DNA from: Spirochaeta thermophila DSM 6192
GTDB lineage: Bacteria; Spirochaetota; Spirochaetia; Winmispirales; Winmispiraceae
Reading direction: 5' to 3'
DNA: 64,000 nucleotides
Assembly: GCF_000147075.1 (NCBI RefSeq)
Contig: NC_014484.1
Location: forward strand, 2,408,646 to 2,472,645
Position 1 is the stretch's first letter; the number at the start of each line of letters is the position of its first letter. A program made the position numbers and the translations under genes. Of this stretch, positions 9,151 to 17,872 are shown in pieces. Under the pieces are notes generated by a model that was not told the DNA's origin, searched no databases, and saw nothing but the letters and a program-made list of their open reading frames with translations.

Positions 9151-9752
9151 AGGAACAGCTGACGACTCGACAGAAGGAGGTCCTCTCCTTCATCCAGCGG
9201 TTCAGGGAACTGCACGGCTACGTCCCCTCGTATCGGGAGATCGCACGACACTTCTCCGTGAACGTGCGTGCCATCTACGACATCCTCAATGCCCTCAAGG
9301 AAAAAGGCTACGTCCGTCACAGCCCCCACAAATCGAGGGCCCTCGAGATCGTGGAGGAAGACCCCCCTCCCGTGGTGTATCTCCCTCTCGTGGGGGAGGT
9401 TGCCGCGGGGAGGCCCCTTCTCGCCGAGGAGCACATAGAGGGAGAAGTGGTGGTTCCGGAATCCTTCCTTCCACGCGGAGGAGGGCGCTTCTTCGTGCTC
9501 AGGGTGAAGGGAGAGAGTATGGAGGGGGCAGGCATCCTCAAGGGAGATCTCGCCATCATAAGGGAACAGGACTGGGCCGTGGACGGTGACATCGTGGTGG
9601 CCCTGCTGGAGGAGAACGCCACCCTCAAGAGGTTCTTCAAGGAGAAGCACAGGATACGCCTCGAATCCTCCCACCCCTCTTACCCCCCCATCTATACCAC
9701 CCAGGTGAAGATCCTCGGCAAGCTGGTCGGCATTGTGAGGACGTATGAGTAA
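9147..9752 (+). CDS. lexA: LexA repressor
   Basis: The 201-residue SOS repressor has an N-terminal winged helix (TTRQKEVLSFI, PSYREIARHF) and a C-terminal S24 peptidase domain. The self-cleavage site Ala87-Gly88 is in EVAAGRP, the catalytic Ser124 in KGESMEG and Lys161 in ATLKRF. It overlaps the regulator gene by 4 bases and holA by 8, so it sits inside a long operon and not behind its own promoter. uvrC, a frequent SOS gene, lies 0.9 kb away on the opposite strand. No LexA operator could be assigned. Confidence 0.95.
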   Translation: MKEQLTTRQKEVLSFIQRFRELHGYVPSYREIARHFSVNVRAIYDILNALKEKGYVRHSPHKSRALEIVEEDPPPVVYLPLVGEVAAGRPLLAEEHIEGEVVVPESFLPRGGGRFFVLRVKGESMEGAGILKGDLAIIREQDWAVDGDIVVALLEENATLKRFFKEKHRIRLESSHPSYPPIYTTQVKILGKLVGIVRTYE

Positions 9753-10725
9753 AAGGGAACACATCTTCTTCCTTCTGGGACCGGAGACGGGCCTGAAAGA
9801 GGAATACCTCCACACCTTGAAACAGGATCTCACGAAGGCATACGGGGCCATCGAAGAGGAACACCTCTACGCCTTCGAGGACTCCTTCAGCGATGCGCTC
9901 CCCCGTCTCCAGAACGCCTCCCTCTTTGGTGAGCACACCCTGCTCCTCATCCACAACGCCGAACGCCTCTCCACCCAGGATCAGAACCTCCTGGCCCTCT
10001 ATGCACAGACCCCTTCCCCCTCTTCCACCCTCGTGATCCTCTCCGACGAGATACGTCTTCCGCAACGCCTCGAGAAACTCGCCTCACACCACACCAGAGA
10101 AGTCTTCTGGGAATTGAGGGAGGATCAGAAGGCTCGCATGATCCATCAGACACTCAAGCGATCGGGCCGCTCCATAGCGTCCGAGGCGGTCGACCTCTTC
10201 CTGCAGATGGTCTCCCCCGTCTCTTCGGCCCTTGTCGAAGAGGCCTCCCGCCTCGCCTTCTTCTTTCCCGAAGGCCACACCATCACCGAGAAGGACATAG
10301 AGCAGTTCCTCTTCCATTCCAGAGAGGAGAACGTCTTCACCCTCTTCGCACACCTCGCACGACGCGACATCGAAGCAGCCCTGGAGTGCACCTCGGCCCT
10401 CCTCTCCCAGTCCGAGGCCGTACATCAGATCATAGGCGGCCTCCTCTGGCAGTTCAGGAGACTCCTCACGGTCATGAGGCTCCTCGGGGAACGCTACGGG
10501 CGTGAGGAGGCCTTCCGGGAAGCAGGAATAAGAGGAATGGGCTTCAAGAGGACCATGGAGACCGCTCTCCGGAACTACACCCTCGAGGAGACCCAACGGG
10601 CGATCGTGGAGCTCGTCTCGTGCGATGAACAGGTGAGACTCCACCGCCGGGAGCTCCATCCTCTCATCTTCACTCTCGCGCTCCATCGGATCGTACGGCA
10701 TCCCCGCGCTGCTCGACCAGCCTGA
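9745..10725 (+). CDS. holA: DNA polymerase III delta subunit
   Basis: The 326-residue protein fits HolA, the clamp-loader subunit that opens the beta clamp. It shows the N-terminal FLLGPETGLKEEYL segment, a long helical middle, and the C-terminal segment AIVELVSCDEQVRLHR typical of the delta collar domain (usually a K instead of C in the D-K motif). The start ATG 9745 overlaps lexA. The last 56 bases overlap the end of uvrC on the opposite strand, so both C-termini share DNA. Confidence 0.85.
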   Translation: MSKREHIFFLLGPETGLKEEYLHTLKQDLTKAYGAIEEEHLYAFEDSFSDALPRLQNASLFGEHTLLLIHNAERLSTQDQNLLALYAQTPSPSSTLVILSDEIRLPQRLEKLASHHTREVFWELREDQKARMIHQTLKRSGRSIASEAVDLFLQMVSPVSSALVEEASRLAFFFPEGHTITEKDIEQFLFHSREENVFTLFAHLARRDIEAALECTSALLSQSEAVHQIIGGLLWQFRRLLTVMRLLGERYGREEAFREAGIRGMGFKRTMETALRNYTLEETQRAIVELVSCDEQVRLHRRELHPLIFTLALHRIVRHPRAARPA

Positions 10726-12508
10726 GAAGGGCCTCCTTCACCCGTAAGGCGACATGCTCCGGGCAGCCCGCCACCTCCTTTATCTCCTCCGCCTCGGCTC
10801 GGGCGATCGCATCGAGCGAACCGTAGTGCGTGAGGAGCCGTACAGCCCGCTTCTTCCCTATACCTTCCACCGTCTCGAGGATGGATCCATCGATCTTCAC
10901 GGCCCGTGCCCTCGCGTGGGCCGTCGTGGCGAAACGGTGGGCCTCGTCCCTCACGTACTGTAGGAGCCTGAGAGCGGGACTGCGTTCCTCCAGGAGGAGA
11001 GGGGCAGAGGCGTGCGGGAAAAAGATCTCCTCCCGCTGCTTGGCGAGCCCCACCAGCGGAATATGGGATAGGCCGAGGGCATCGAGCACCTCTCTCACGG
11101 CGTTCACCTGGCCCTTCCCTCCGTCTATGAGGATGAGATCGGGCAGGGGTTTGCGTTCGTTCTTGAGACGGGTGTACCGACGGGCAGTCACCTCCCGGAG
11201 GGCCTCGTAGTCATCGACGAGACCCTGAAGGGTCTTCACGCGAAAGAGCCGGTATTCGGACTTGTGCGGCACACCGCCCAGGAACTGCACCATCGAGGCA
11301 TAGGGGAAGGTCCCCTGGAGATGGGCGATGTCGAACCCCTCGATTCTCACCGGAGGGACAGGCAATTCGAGCGCTTCCTGGAGCGCGAGCACGGCCTCGG
11401 GATTCCCCTTGATCTTGAGGTGTCGCGCGAGCTCCTCACGGGCGTTCTGTACCACCAGGTTGAGGATGGGATGCCCCTCCCCTTCCCTTATGAGTCTGAT
11501 CCCGAACTTCCCGGCGAGGTAGGGAGCGAGTATCTCTTCCTGTGTCCCCTGGAAGAGGTGGAGTTCCTCCGGAAGGGCTATGTCCGCGTCATAGTACCGC
11601 ACGAGGAAGTTCGAGAAATCCTCGTCGTCCTCGTCGAAGGCGTGGGTGACGTAGGCATCCCGTCCCACCAGCTTTCCGTCCCGCATCTTGAAGACCACGA
11701 AGCACGCATACGGCTCCTCCCTCACATAGGCGGCATAGTCCCTCTTCTCGCGAGCGAAATCCACCACCTTCTGCTCGTTCTTGAGGATCTCCTCCACGGC
11801 CTGGAGCGCGTCCCGATAGCGCGCCGCGGTCTCGTAGGCGAGGCGTGAGGCCGCTTCCTCCATGCGCCCCTTGAGGGAGGTCTGGAGATCCTCCACCTCT
11901 CCCGAGAGGAGGCGGGCCACGTCCTCCACCCTCGCGAGGTAATCCTCCCGGGAGATCTTGTCCACACAGGGCGCAGGGCACCGTCCGATGTGGTAGTAGA
12001 GACAGGGATGGGCCCGCTTCCTGAGAGGCCCCCGACACTTCCTCAAGGGGAAGAACCGATCGATGAAATCGAGATAGAGATCGAGGAGATGGGCGCTCCC
12101 GTACGGACCGAAATAGCGTGACCCGTCGTGGACGATCTTCCTGGTCCTGAAGACCCGGGGGAAATCCTCGGCCGTGAGACGTATGACGGGATAGCTTTTC
12201 CCGTCCTTGAGGTCAATGTTGTACTTCGGTTGGTACTTCTTGATGAGCGTGTTCTCGAGCAGCAGGGCGTCGTACTCCGTATCGGTGACGATCCACTCGA
12301 TGCTCCTCACCCGCCGCATGAGGTGGGTGGTCTTGCGATCCTTGGTCCCCGAGATGTAGGAGCGCAGGCGGTTCCTGAGCACCTTCGCCTTGCCCACGTA
12401 GATGACCTTCCCCTCCTCGTCTCTCATGAGGTAGACCCCGGGAGAAGAAGGAGCCGCCTCCACCTGTCGAAGGATATCCCCAAACCCTTTGTAGCTTTCG
12501 CCATCCAT
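10670..12508 (-). CDS. uvrC: Excinuclease ABC subunit C
   Basis: The 612-residue nuclease makes both incisions in nucleotide excision repair with UvrB. It has the GIY-YIG domain (PGVYLMRDEEG, VIYVGKA), the Cys cluster in the linker (CRGPLRKRAHPCLYYHIGRCPAPC), a UVR motif near MEEAASRLAYETAARYRDAL, the RNase H-like C-terminal nuclease (FDIAHLQGT, DLILIDGGKGQ) and a C-terminal HhH region (VEGIGKKRAVRLL). The start ATG at 12508 begins the protein at the conserved N-terminus; the open frame extends further upstream without homology. No Shine-Dalgarno is seen, and the AT-rich -10-like sequence lies only about 6 nt upstream. The 26-bp gap to the divergent neighbour must hold both promoters. Confidence 0.95.
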   Translation of the reverse strand: MDGESYKGFGDILRQVEAAPSSPGVYLMRDEEGKVIYVGKAKVLRNRLRSYISGTKDRKTTHLMRRVRSIEWIVTDTEYDALLLENTLIKKYQPKYNIDLKDGKSYPVIRLTAEDFPRVFRTRKIVHDGSRYFGPYGSAHLLDLYLDFIDRFFPLRKCRGPLRKRAHPCLYYHIGRCPAPCVDKISREDYLARVEDVARLLSGEVEDLQTSLKGRMEEAASRLAYETAARYRDALQAVEEILKNEQKVVDFAREKRDYAAYVREEPYACFVVFKMRDGKLVGRDAYVTHAFDEDDEDFSNFLVRYYDADIALPEELHLFQGTQEEILAPYLAGKFGIRLIREGEGHPILNLVVQNAREELARHLKIKGNPEAVLALQEALELPVPPVRIEGFDIAHLQGTFPYASMVQFLGGVPHKSEYRLFRVKTLQGLVDDYEALREVTARRYTRLKNERKPLPDLILIDGGKGQVNAVREVLDALGLSHIPLVGLAKQREEIFFPHASAPLLLEERSPALRLLQYVRDEAHRFATTAHARARAVKIDGSILETVEGIGKKRAVRLLTHYGSLDAIARAEAEEIKEVAGCPEHVALRVKEALLRLVEQRGDAVRSDGARE

Positions 12509-12534
12509 TCCGATATATAATGTAGCAAGGAACG

Positions 12535-14010
12535 ATGAGAATAAGAAGCGTACTCTTTCTGTCGGTGGGGCTTCTCGGTGCAGCCGCCGAGACGTGGAGC
12601 ATGGAAGAGATCCTCCGTCTCGGATCGGAAGCGATGCCGTGGAACACCCTCCTGGGGGAAGCACACCGGGTGGAACTCACCACCGCTGAGATCCAAGGAC
12701 AGCTACGCGTCACAGGAGTGACGCTCTCCACCTGTGAGGCTCCCCCGGAGGACGCCCACCTGTTTCTCTCCTTCGAAAACGGCGTGGTCGAGGACATCAC
12801 CGGTCACTTCGAGGTCAGGACCGACCTCACGCCCCGGGAGGTCTTCGCACCCGAGGGAACGTACGCCCTCGCCGTGGAGCAGGGCAAGAGTCTCCGGCTC
12901 TTCACCAGGAAGGAGACGATCTTCTCCCCGGGAAAGGAGTGGGGTCCCTCCACCATCCAGTTCTGGGTGAAGACCGCCTTTTTCCAGGACCAAGGGGTCC
13001 TCTTCAACTGGACGGGACTCGACGCCTCCCGGGGGGTCCCCCAGCAGATCGTCTGCCGGATGGAAGAACGGCATATCGGATGGAGCTTCATCAATGTCTT
13101 CAAGGATCCTGACGGATCCCTCCACTCACTCTCGCTCACCTCCAGGTCCATACTCCTTCCCGACCGGTGGTACTTCGTTCAGATCACCTACGATCCCGCC
13201 ACAGGGATCCTCATCCTCCTCATAGATGGAAAGATCGAAGCCGTCACTCACGCCACCCCTTCCCGAGACGAAGAGACCCCTCCGTTCCAGCTCTCTCTCG
13301 GGGAGATCTCCCAGGAGCCGATCCGTATGGGGGAGGGCTTCACGGGTTTCCTCGACGCGGTGGCCGTCCTCCCCCGCGCCGTCGGCCCCTCGCCCTTCTT
13401 TCCCACCCGTCACCTCGAAGGCTCTTTCACCACCGTCCCCGTAGATCTCGGCTTTCATGGGTCACTCGTCACCCGCATAGAGGTGGAAGCCGACACCCCG
13501 GAAGGAACCGCCGTGGGCCTTCGCTACCGAACCGCACAGGCGCCGCACGAGCTGCAGGATAGCCCATGGAGACCACTCCCCTCCCGAGACGTGAAGACGG
13601 AGACCCGGTTCATCCAGTTCTCCGTGACACTCTTTTCCGACGATCCCATCCGACTCCCGCACCTCCGCGCCATACACATTCACTACGAGCCGGACACCCC
13701 CCCGCCGCCACCGGCAAAGCTGGGAGGAGAACCCGTGGAAGGGGGCGTGCGTCTGTTCTGGAGCCCCGTGAGGGAAGAGGACGTCGCAGGTTATCGTATC
13801 TACTACGGGACGAGACCGGGGTTCTACTTCGGCAGGGAAGACGAATCCCACGAGGTTCCCATAGACGCGGGGAATGTCACCGAGTACACTATCACCGGGC
13901 TCAGGCCGGGGAGGATGTACTACTTCTCGATCACCACCTATGACCGAAGCGTACCTCCCCATGAGAGCGAGTTCTCGTACGAGATCGGAGTGCGCGCAGG
14001 AGGATTCTAG
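12535..14010 (+). CDS. Exported LamG-like and fibronectin type III domain protein
   Basis: The 491-residue product has an N-terminal signal peptide (hydrophobic residues 3-17). Residues about 70-290 look like a concanavalin A/LamG fold (TIQFWVKTAFF, WYFVQITYDPATGILILLIDG, GFTGFLDAVAVLPRA). A Pro-rich hinge (DTPPPPPAKL) leads to a C-terminal fibronectin III domain (GGVRLFWSPVREEDVAGYRIYYG, ITGLRPGRMYYFSITTYD). No catalytic motif is visible, so it is probably a surface or periplasmic binding protein. A TATAAT at 12516-12521 and AAGGA just before the ATG suggest a very short leader. The TPR gene follows with no gap. Confidence 0.78.
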   Translation: MRIRSVLFLSVGLLGAAAETWSMEEILRLGSEAMPWNTLLGEAHRVELTTAEIQGQLRVTGVTLSTCEAPPEDAHLFLSFENGVVEDITGHFEVRTDLTPREVFAPEGTYALAVEQGKSLRLFTRKETIFSPGKEWGPSTIQFWVKTAFFQDQGVLFNWTGLDASRGVPQQIVCRMEERHIGWSFINVFKDPDGSLHSLSLTSRSILLPDRWYFVQITYDPATGILILLIDGKIEAVTHATPSRDEETPPFQLSLGEISQEPIRMGEGFTGFLDAVAVLPRAVGPSPFFPTRHLEGSFTTVPVDLGFHGSLVTRIEVEADTPEGTAVGLRYRTAQAPHELQDSPWRPLPSRDVKTETRFIQFSVTLFSDDPIRLPHLRAIHIHYEPDTPPPPPAKLGGEPVEGGVRLFWSPVREEDVAGYRIYYGTRPGFYFGREDESHEVPIDAGNVTEYTITGLRPGRMYYFSITTYDRSVPPHESEFSYEIGVRAGGF

Positions 14011-16530
14011 ATGTCGGAGCCCACATTGCACATGAAGGCCCAGGAGGAGCGCCTCAGGAAGGCCCGGAACGCCTACCACCTCGGAGACATCGAGACCGCC
14101 TCGAAGCTGGTCCACGAACTCCTCCATGAGGTACCCCTGAGCAGCGGAGTCCACCTCCTCTCCGGCATGATCGCCCTCCGACAGGATCGCAACGAAGAGG
14201 CGAAGGAGGCCTTCACGAAGGCGCTCGAGCTGGGTGGGGAAGAGGCGGAGGCCCTCAACAATCTTGGCGTCATCTACCGCAAGGAAGGCGACCATCGCAA
14301 GGCGATCGAGTATTTCAGAAAGGCCCTCGCCGCGGACCCCGACAGACCGGACATCCTCTACAACCTCGCCAACGCCTGCAAGGACGCGGGCCTCTTCGAA
14401 GAAGCGGAGGCAGCCTATCGGAAGGCCCTCGAACACGATCCCCATCTGGTCTCGGCTTACAACAATCTCGCCACCCTCTATCAACAGAGAGGGGCCATCG
14501 ACAAGGCCGTCGCCGTCCTCGAGAAGGGGCTCACGGCAGATCCCGATCATCCCACGCTCCTCTACAACCTTGGCGTCCTCTATCAGAGAGAAGGTCGATA
14601 CGAAGAGGCCCGTGCATCCTTCCACCGAGCCCTCCAGAAACGACCCGGATGGGTGGAAGCCCTCAACAACCTGGGCATCGTGGAACAATCGAGGGGGCAT
14701 CACGAGGCCGCCCTCGCATGCTTCAGGGAAGCACTCACCCTCGACCCGCTCCATGCAGCGGCGGCCAACAACATGGGAAGCATCCTGGCCCTCCTCGGCC
14801 GCTACAAGGAGGCCTTCGACTGGTTCGTACAGGCACTCAGAATCCAACCGGGCTATGAGCGCGCACTCCACAACATCCTCCACCTCCTCACCTCACAGGA
14901 GGCTTTCTTCGACGTGGAACAGGAACTCTCCCTCCTGCTCCTCGAATTCCCCGGCCTCGAGCAACTCAGAGTCTCCTATGCAGAGGCCCTCTTCCGCAAA
15001 GGAGACTACGACAGGGCCGAAGAGGAACTGCACCTCCTCGAAGAAAAGGGAGCCGACGATCCCAGGATACCCCGTCTCCTGGGTATCATCTCCTTCCTCC
15101 ACGGGAAGGAGGACCGCGCACACACCTATTTCGAGCACTACCGACGGCTCACCCACCGGGAGGACTACCTCCTCGACCTCATCAAGACGCTCAAAGATCG
15201 CAAGGAATACCGCGCTGCCCTCACCCGCCTCAACGAATACCTCTCCTCACACCCCGATGATCGCAACGCCCGTCTCCTCCTCGGAGAGATCCATCTCGAA
15301 CTAGGGAACATCGAAGAAGCCTTTCCCCTGCTGGAGAAGATGAGGGAGGAGACCCCCTCGGATCCCGACGTGCTCACCGCCTGTGCGAGACTCTACCAGC
15401 GAGCCGGACAGAGGGAACGGGCCATCGACCTCATCGACACGCTGGTGGGCATCCAGGGGAGCAGGGCGACGCCCGAGGACCTCACCGGACTCAACAGGAG
15501 CCTCGAACTCTATGAAGAAACGATCCAGTCCTTTGGGGATCACGACAGATCCACATGGGAACACAACCTCAGGAAGCTCACCGATCTCGTTCGGTTGAGC
15601 GAGACCGAATGGGAGGTCGAGGCCTCTGAAGAGGAAGAAGCCCCCACCCTCCTCGACTTCGAGGAAGTGGTCGTGGAGGAGGAACCCGAACCGGAAGAAG
15701 AATCCGAAGGACCCGAGGAGGAGAACATCGCTCCCTATGTACACCTCCTCGATGAGGAAGGCCCCACCCTCCTCGATCTCGCCGACACCTCAGCAGAGCC
15801 TTTCCCCGGCACGTCCCCCTCGACCGGATCCTCGAGCAGCCCCGTCCCCCCGCCTCCACCGCAGCCCCCTCTTTCCCCACCCCTGCACCCCACCCCTACC
15901 CAGGCCGTCTCCCCCACCCCCACACCCCCTCCTCCCTCCACAGCCGTCCCGCCTTCCCCACCCGTCACCCCTCCGCCACCACAGCCCCTTCCTCCGGCAC
16001 CACCCACCCAGGCACCACCCGCCCAGACACCACCCACCCAGACACCACCCGCCCAGACACCGCCCACCCAGACACCACCCACCCAGGCACCACCCACCCA
16101 GACACCGCCCACCCAGACACCACCCACCCAGGCACCACCCGCCCAGGCACCACCCACCCAGGCACCACCCACCCAGGCACCACCCACACCTCCTCCGCCC
16201 CCATACACCCCCCCCCTCGCTCCCGCCGCTCCCCCCACCCCGCCCCCGACACCCTCCGACCACGCCTCCCCCCTCCCTCCCCCCTCCACCCCGTCCCAAC
16301 CGGAACCCCGCACCCCCTCCGAACCCCCACCCCCCGCTCCACCCTCCGGAGACCCCACACGCCTCTCCTCACTCATCGCCTACCTCGAGTACCTCGTCTC
16401 CTTCCTCCCCCACGACAAGAAGGTGGAGATGGAGTCGCTCTCCTACCGCACCAAGCTCTCCTGGCTCCGCCAGTCCCTCACCACCTACACGGTCTCCGAC
16501 CTCTCATCCCCCATCCGCCGATCCACGTAA
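14011..16530 (+). CDS. Large TPR-repeat protein with proline-rich linker
   Basis: The 839-residue protein starts with about twelve tetratricopeptide repeats (residues 1-480; for example AYNNLATLYQQRGAIDKAV and LYNLGVLYQREGRYEEAR). An acidic segment follows (540-590), then a roughly 200-residue proline-rich region that includes twelve perfect-length PP(T/A)Q(A/T) units, and a short charged helical C-terminal domain (after about residue 775; LIAYLEYLVSFLPHDKK). No signal peptide is seen, so it is probably a cytoplasmic scaffold. The start ATG immediately follows the stop of the LamG/FN3 gene. Its 3' end overlaps sixA by 27 bases on the opposite strand. Confidence 0.85.
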   Translation: MSEPTLHMKAQEERLRKARNAYHLGDIETASKLVHELLHEVPLSSGVHLLSGMIALRQDRNEEAKEAFTKALELGGEEAEALNNLGVIYRKEGDHRKAIEYFRKALAADPDRPDILYNLANACKDAGLFEEAEAAYRKALEHDPHLVSAYNNLATLYQQRGAIDKAVAVLEKGLTADPDHPTLLYNLGVLYQREGRYEEARASFHRALQKRPGWVEALNNLGIVEQSRGHHEAALACFREALTLDPLHAAAANNMGSILALLGRYKEAFDWFVQALRIQPGYERALHNILHLLTSQEAFFDVEQELSLLLLEFPGLEQLRVSYAEALFRKGDYDRAEEELHLLEEKGADDPRIPRLLGIISFLHGKEDRAHTYFEHYRRLTHREDYLLDLIKTLKDRKEYRAALTRLNEYLSSHPDDRNARLLLGEIHLELGNIEEAFPLLEKMREETPSDPDVLTACARLYQRAGQRERAIDLIDTLVGIQGSRATPEDLTGLNRSLELYEETIQSFGDHDRSTWEHNLRKLTDLVRLSETEWEVEASEEEEAPTLLDFEEVVVEEEPEPEEESEGPEEENIAPYVHLLDEEGPTLLDLADTSAEPFPGTSPSTGSSSSPVPPPPPQPPLSPPLHPTPTQAVSPTPTPPPPSTAVPPSPPVTPPPPQPLPPAPPTQAPPAQTPPTQTPPAQTPPTQTPPTQAPPTQTPPTQTPPTQAPPAQAPPTQAPPTQAPPTPPPPPYTPPLAPAAPPTPPPTPSDHASPLPPPSTPSQPEPRTPSEPPPPAPPSGDPTRLSSLIAYLEYLVSFLPHDKKVEMESLSYRTKLSWLRQSLTTYTVSDLSSPIRRST
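16000..16179 (+). repeat. Twelve tandem 15-bp repeats encoding PP(T/A)Q(A/T)
   Basis: Twelve in-frame 15-bp units of the form CCACCCACCCAGRCA encode residues 664-723 of the TPR protein. Differences are confined to two positions per unit (T/A and A/T residues). The array is C-rich on this strand and lies in the middle of a longer proline-rich linker. Such arrays can change copy number by slippage without shifting the frame. Confidence 0.9.
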
Positions 16531-16995
16531 CCCCTCGGGCATCGCCACCCACGCCAGACGTCCCTTCCTCTTCCCGTCGCACTCCCTCCACCCCTCAACC
16601 TCACAGACCACCAACGCGCACCACGAAGTCTTGAGCACCACCTCACGCCCCACGAGGAACCTCACGCACTCCTCCATCGCCGGGTTGTGCCCTACGAGCG
16701 CCACGTATCCATACTCATCCGGAAGCCCCTGGATGAACCGGAGGTATCCCTCTCCCGAACCAGGATAGAGGGCATCCACATACTCCACCTCCCGCCCGGG
16801 GAACAGCAACCTCGCCGTCTCCGCTGCCCGAGGCGCACTCGATGCGTACACCCGCTCCACCGGCTCCTCCGCAAGCAACGTGGCAACCCGGGCCGCATCC
16901 TGAACCCCCCGGTCCTCGAGCACCCGCTCCCGATCGTCCACCCCGGGACGGGCCTTCTCGGCCTTCGCGTGTCTGCAGAGCAGTATCCTCTTCAT
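16504..16995 (-). CDS. sixA: SixA-like phosphohistidine phosphatase (histidine phosphatase superfamily)
   Basis: The 163-residue protein has the superfamily signature at the N-terminus (LLCRHAKAEKA, catalytic His in RHA), a conserved Arg (SSAPRAAETA) and the second His in VGHNPAME. The size and the RHAKAE/GHNPAM motifs match SixA, which dephosphorylates phosphohistidine proteins such as HPt domains or EIIA/NPr. The start overlaps the thyX stop by 4 bases. The substrate is unknown here; the PTS proteins encoded elsewhere in the window are possible targets by inference. Confidence 0.85.
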   Translation of the reverse strand: MKRILLCRHAKAEKARPGVDDRERVLEDRGVQDAARVATLLAEEPVERVYASSAPRAAETARLLFPGREVEYVDALYPGSGEGYLRFIQGLPDEYGYVALVGHNPAMEECVRFLVGREVVLKTSWCALVVCEVEGWRECDGKRKGRLAWVAMPEGLRGSADGG

Positions 16996-17849
16996 ACCTG
17001 CCTCCCTTCACGCAATTTCACCTTGAACCGCTCCCATTCCTTCCCCGAAAACCCCTCCGGCGGTTCCTCGGGAAGCTCCATCCGGGAGGAGAGGAACCGC
17101 CACTCCTTCGCAGAGAAGCGCACCGCACCCCTCACGTGCTCCTCGAACGAAGCCACCGCGAGCGGACACACCCTGCGCACGATCTCCAGGATCACCTTCG
17201 CGTACTCCCTGATCTCGTACTGGGCGTGCGGATCGAGCCTCAACCAGAGGAAACGGAACAGGTTGTGGAGATCCATCTGCCAGTACCACTCCGTGTAGAG
17301 ACTCAAGGGGAGGTTGATCCGCGCCAGCTCCCGTGCCACCCCTCGTTCGAGCAATCCCTCGTATCTCCTGTAGGCATCCTCCTGAAACGCGGCCATCTCC
17401 TTGCGGATCTCTTCCGCCACCTCGGGAGGAAACGGAGCCTCCTCCCTCCCCTGCTTGTTGCTCGCGCTTTGAGGAGCAAGCACCTCAGGCGACGGTACGT
17501 AGAACTCCTCCTGGAGCACGCTGTACCGACCCGAGATCTCGTTGATCCGGGCGGTCCTGTGGCGCACCCACTGTCGGGCCACGAATATGGGCATCTTCGC
17601 ATGGAACGTGAACACCACCTGCTCGAACGGAGAGGTATGCTCGTTCCTCAGGAGATAGTCGATGAGCGCCTTGTCCTCCCTGTACGACTTGGTCCCCTTC
17701 CCGTAGGAGACCCGCGCCGCCTGGACGATCCGCTCGTCGCTCCCCATGTAGTCCACCAGTCGTACGAACCCCCTGTCCAGCACGGGAAACGGCTTGTCGA
17801 GGATCTCCTCGGCCTCAGGTACCACACAGTGTGCCATACGTCCCTCCAT
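16992..17849 (-). CDS. thyX: Flavin-dependent thymidylate synthase ThyX
   Basis: The 285-residue enzyme converts dUMP to dTMP with FAD and methylenetetrahydrofolate. The ThyX motif RHRX7S is present (WVRHRTARINEISGRYS), together with EHTSPFEQVVFTF at the start of the FAD-binding core and NLFRFLWLRLDPHAQYEIREYA in the C-terminal half. The fourth position after RHR is Arg-Ile-Asn rather than the more usual Ser-x-Asn, a small variation. It forms a two-gene unit with sixA (ATGA overlap). Confidence 0.96.
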   Translation of the reverse strand: MEGRMAHCVVPEAEEILDKPFPVLDRGFVRLVDYMGSDERIVQAARVSYGKGTKSYREDKALIDYLLRNEHTSPFEQVVFTFHAKMPIFVARQWVRHRTARINEISGRYSVLQEEFYVPSPEVLAPQSASNKQGREEAPFPPEVAEEIRKEMAAFQEDAYRRYEGLLERGVARELARINLPLSLYTEWYWQMDLHNLFRFLWLRLDPHAQYEIREYAKVILEIVRRVCPLAVASFEEHVRGAVRFSAKEWRFLSSRMELPEEPPEGFSGKEWERFKVKLREGRQV

Positions 17850-17872
17850 GATAGTCGCTGTGGTGTCTCACC

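Noticed and set aside
16000..16179. Possible CRISPR-like array
   Set aside because: The 15-bp units are contiguous and in-frame with no unique spacers.
15735..16376. Long Gly/Trp/Val-rich frames opposite the proline-rich linker
   Set aside because: They mirror the C-rich repeat of the TPR gene, have no ribosome site and no normal protein composition.
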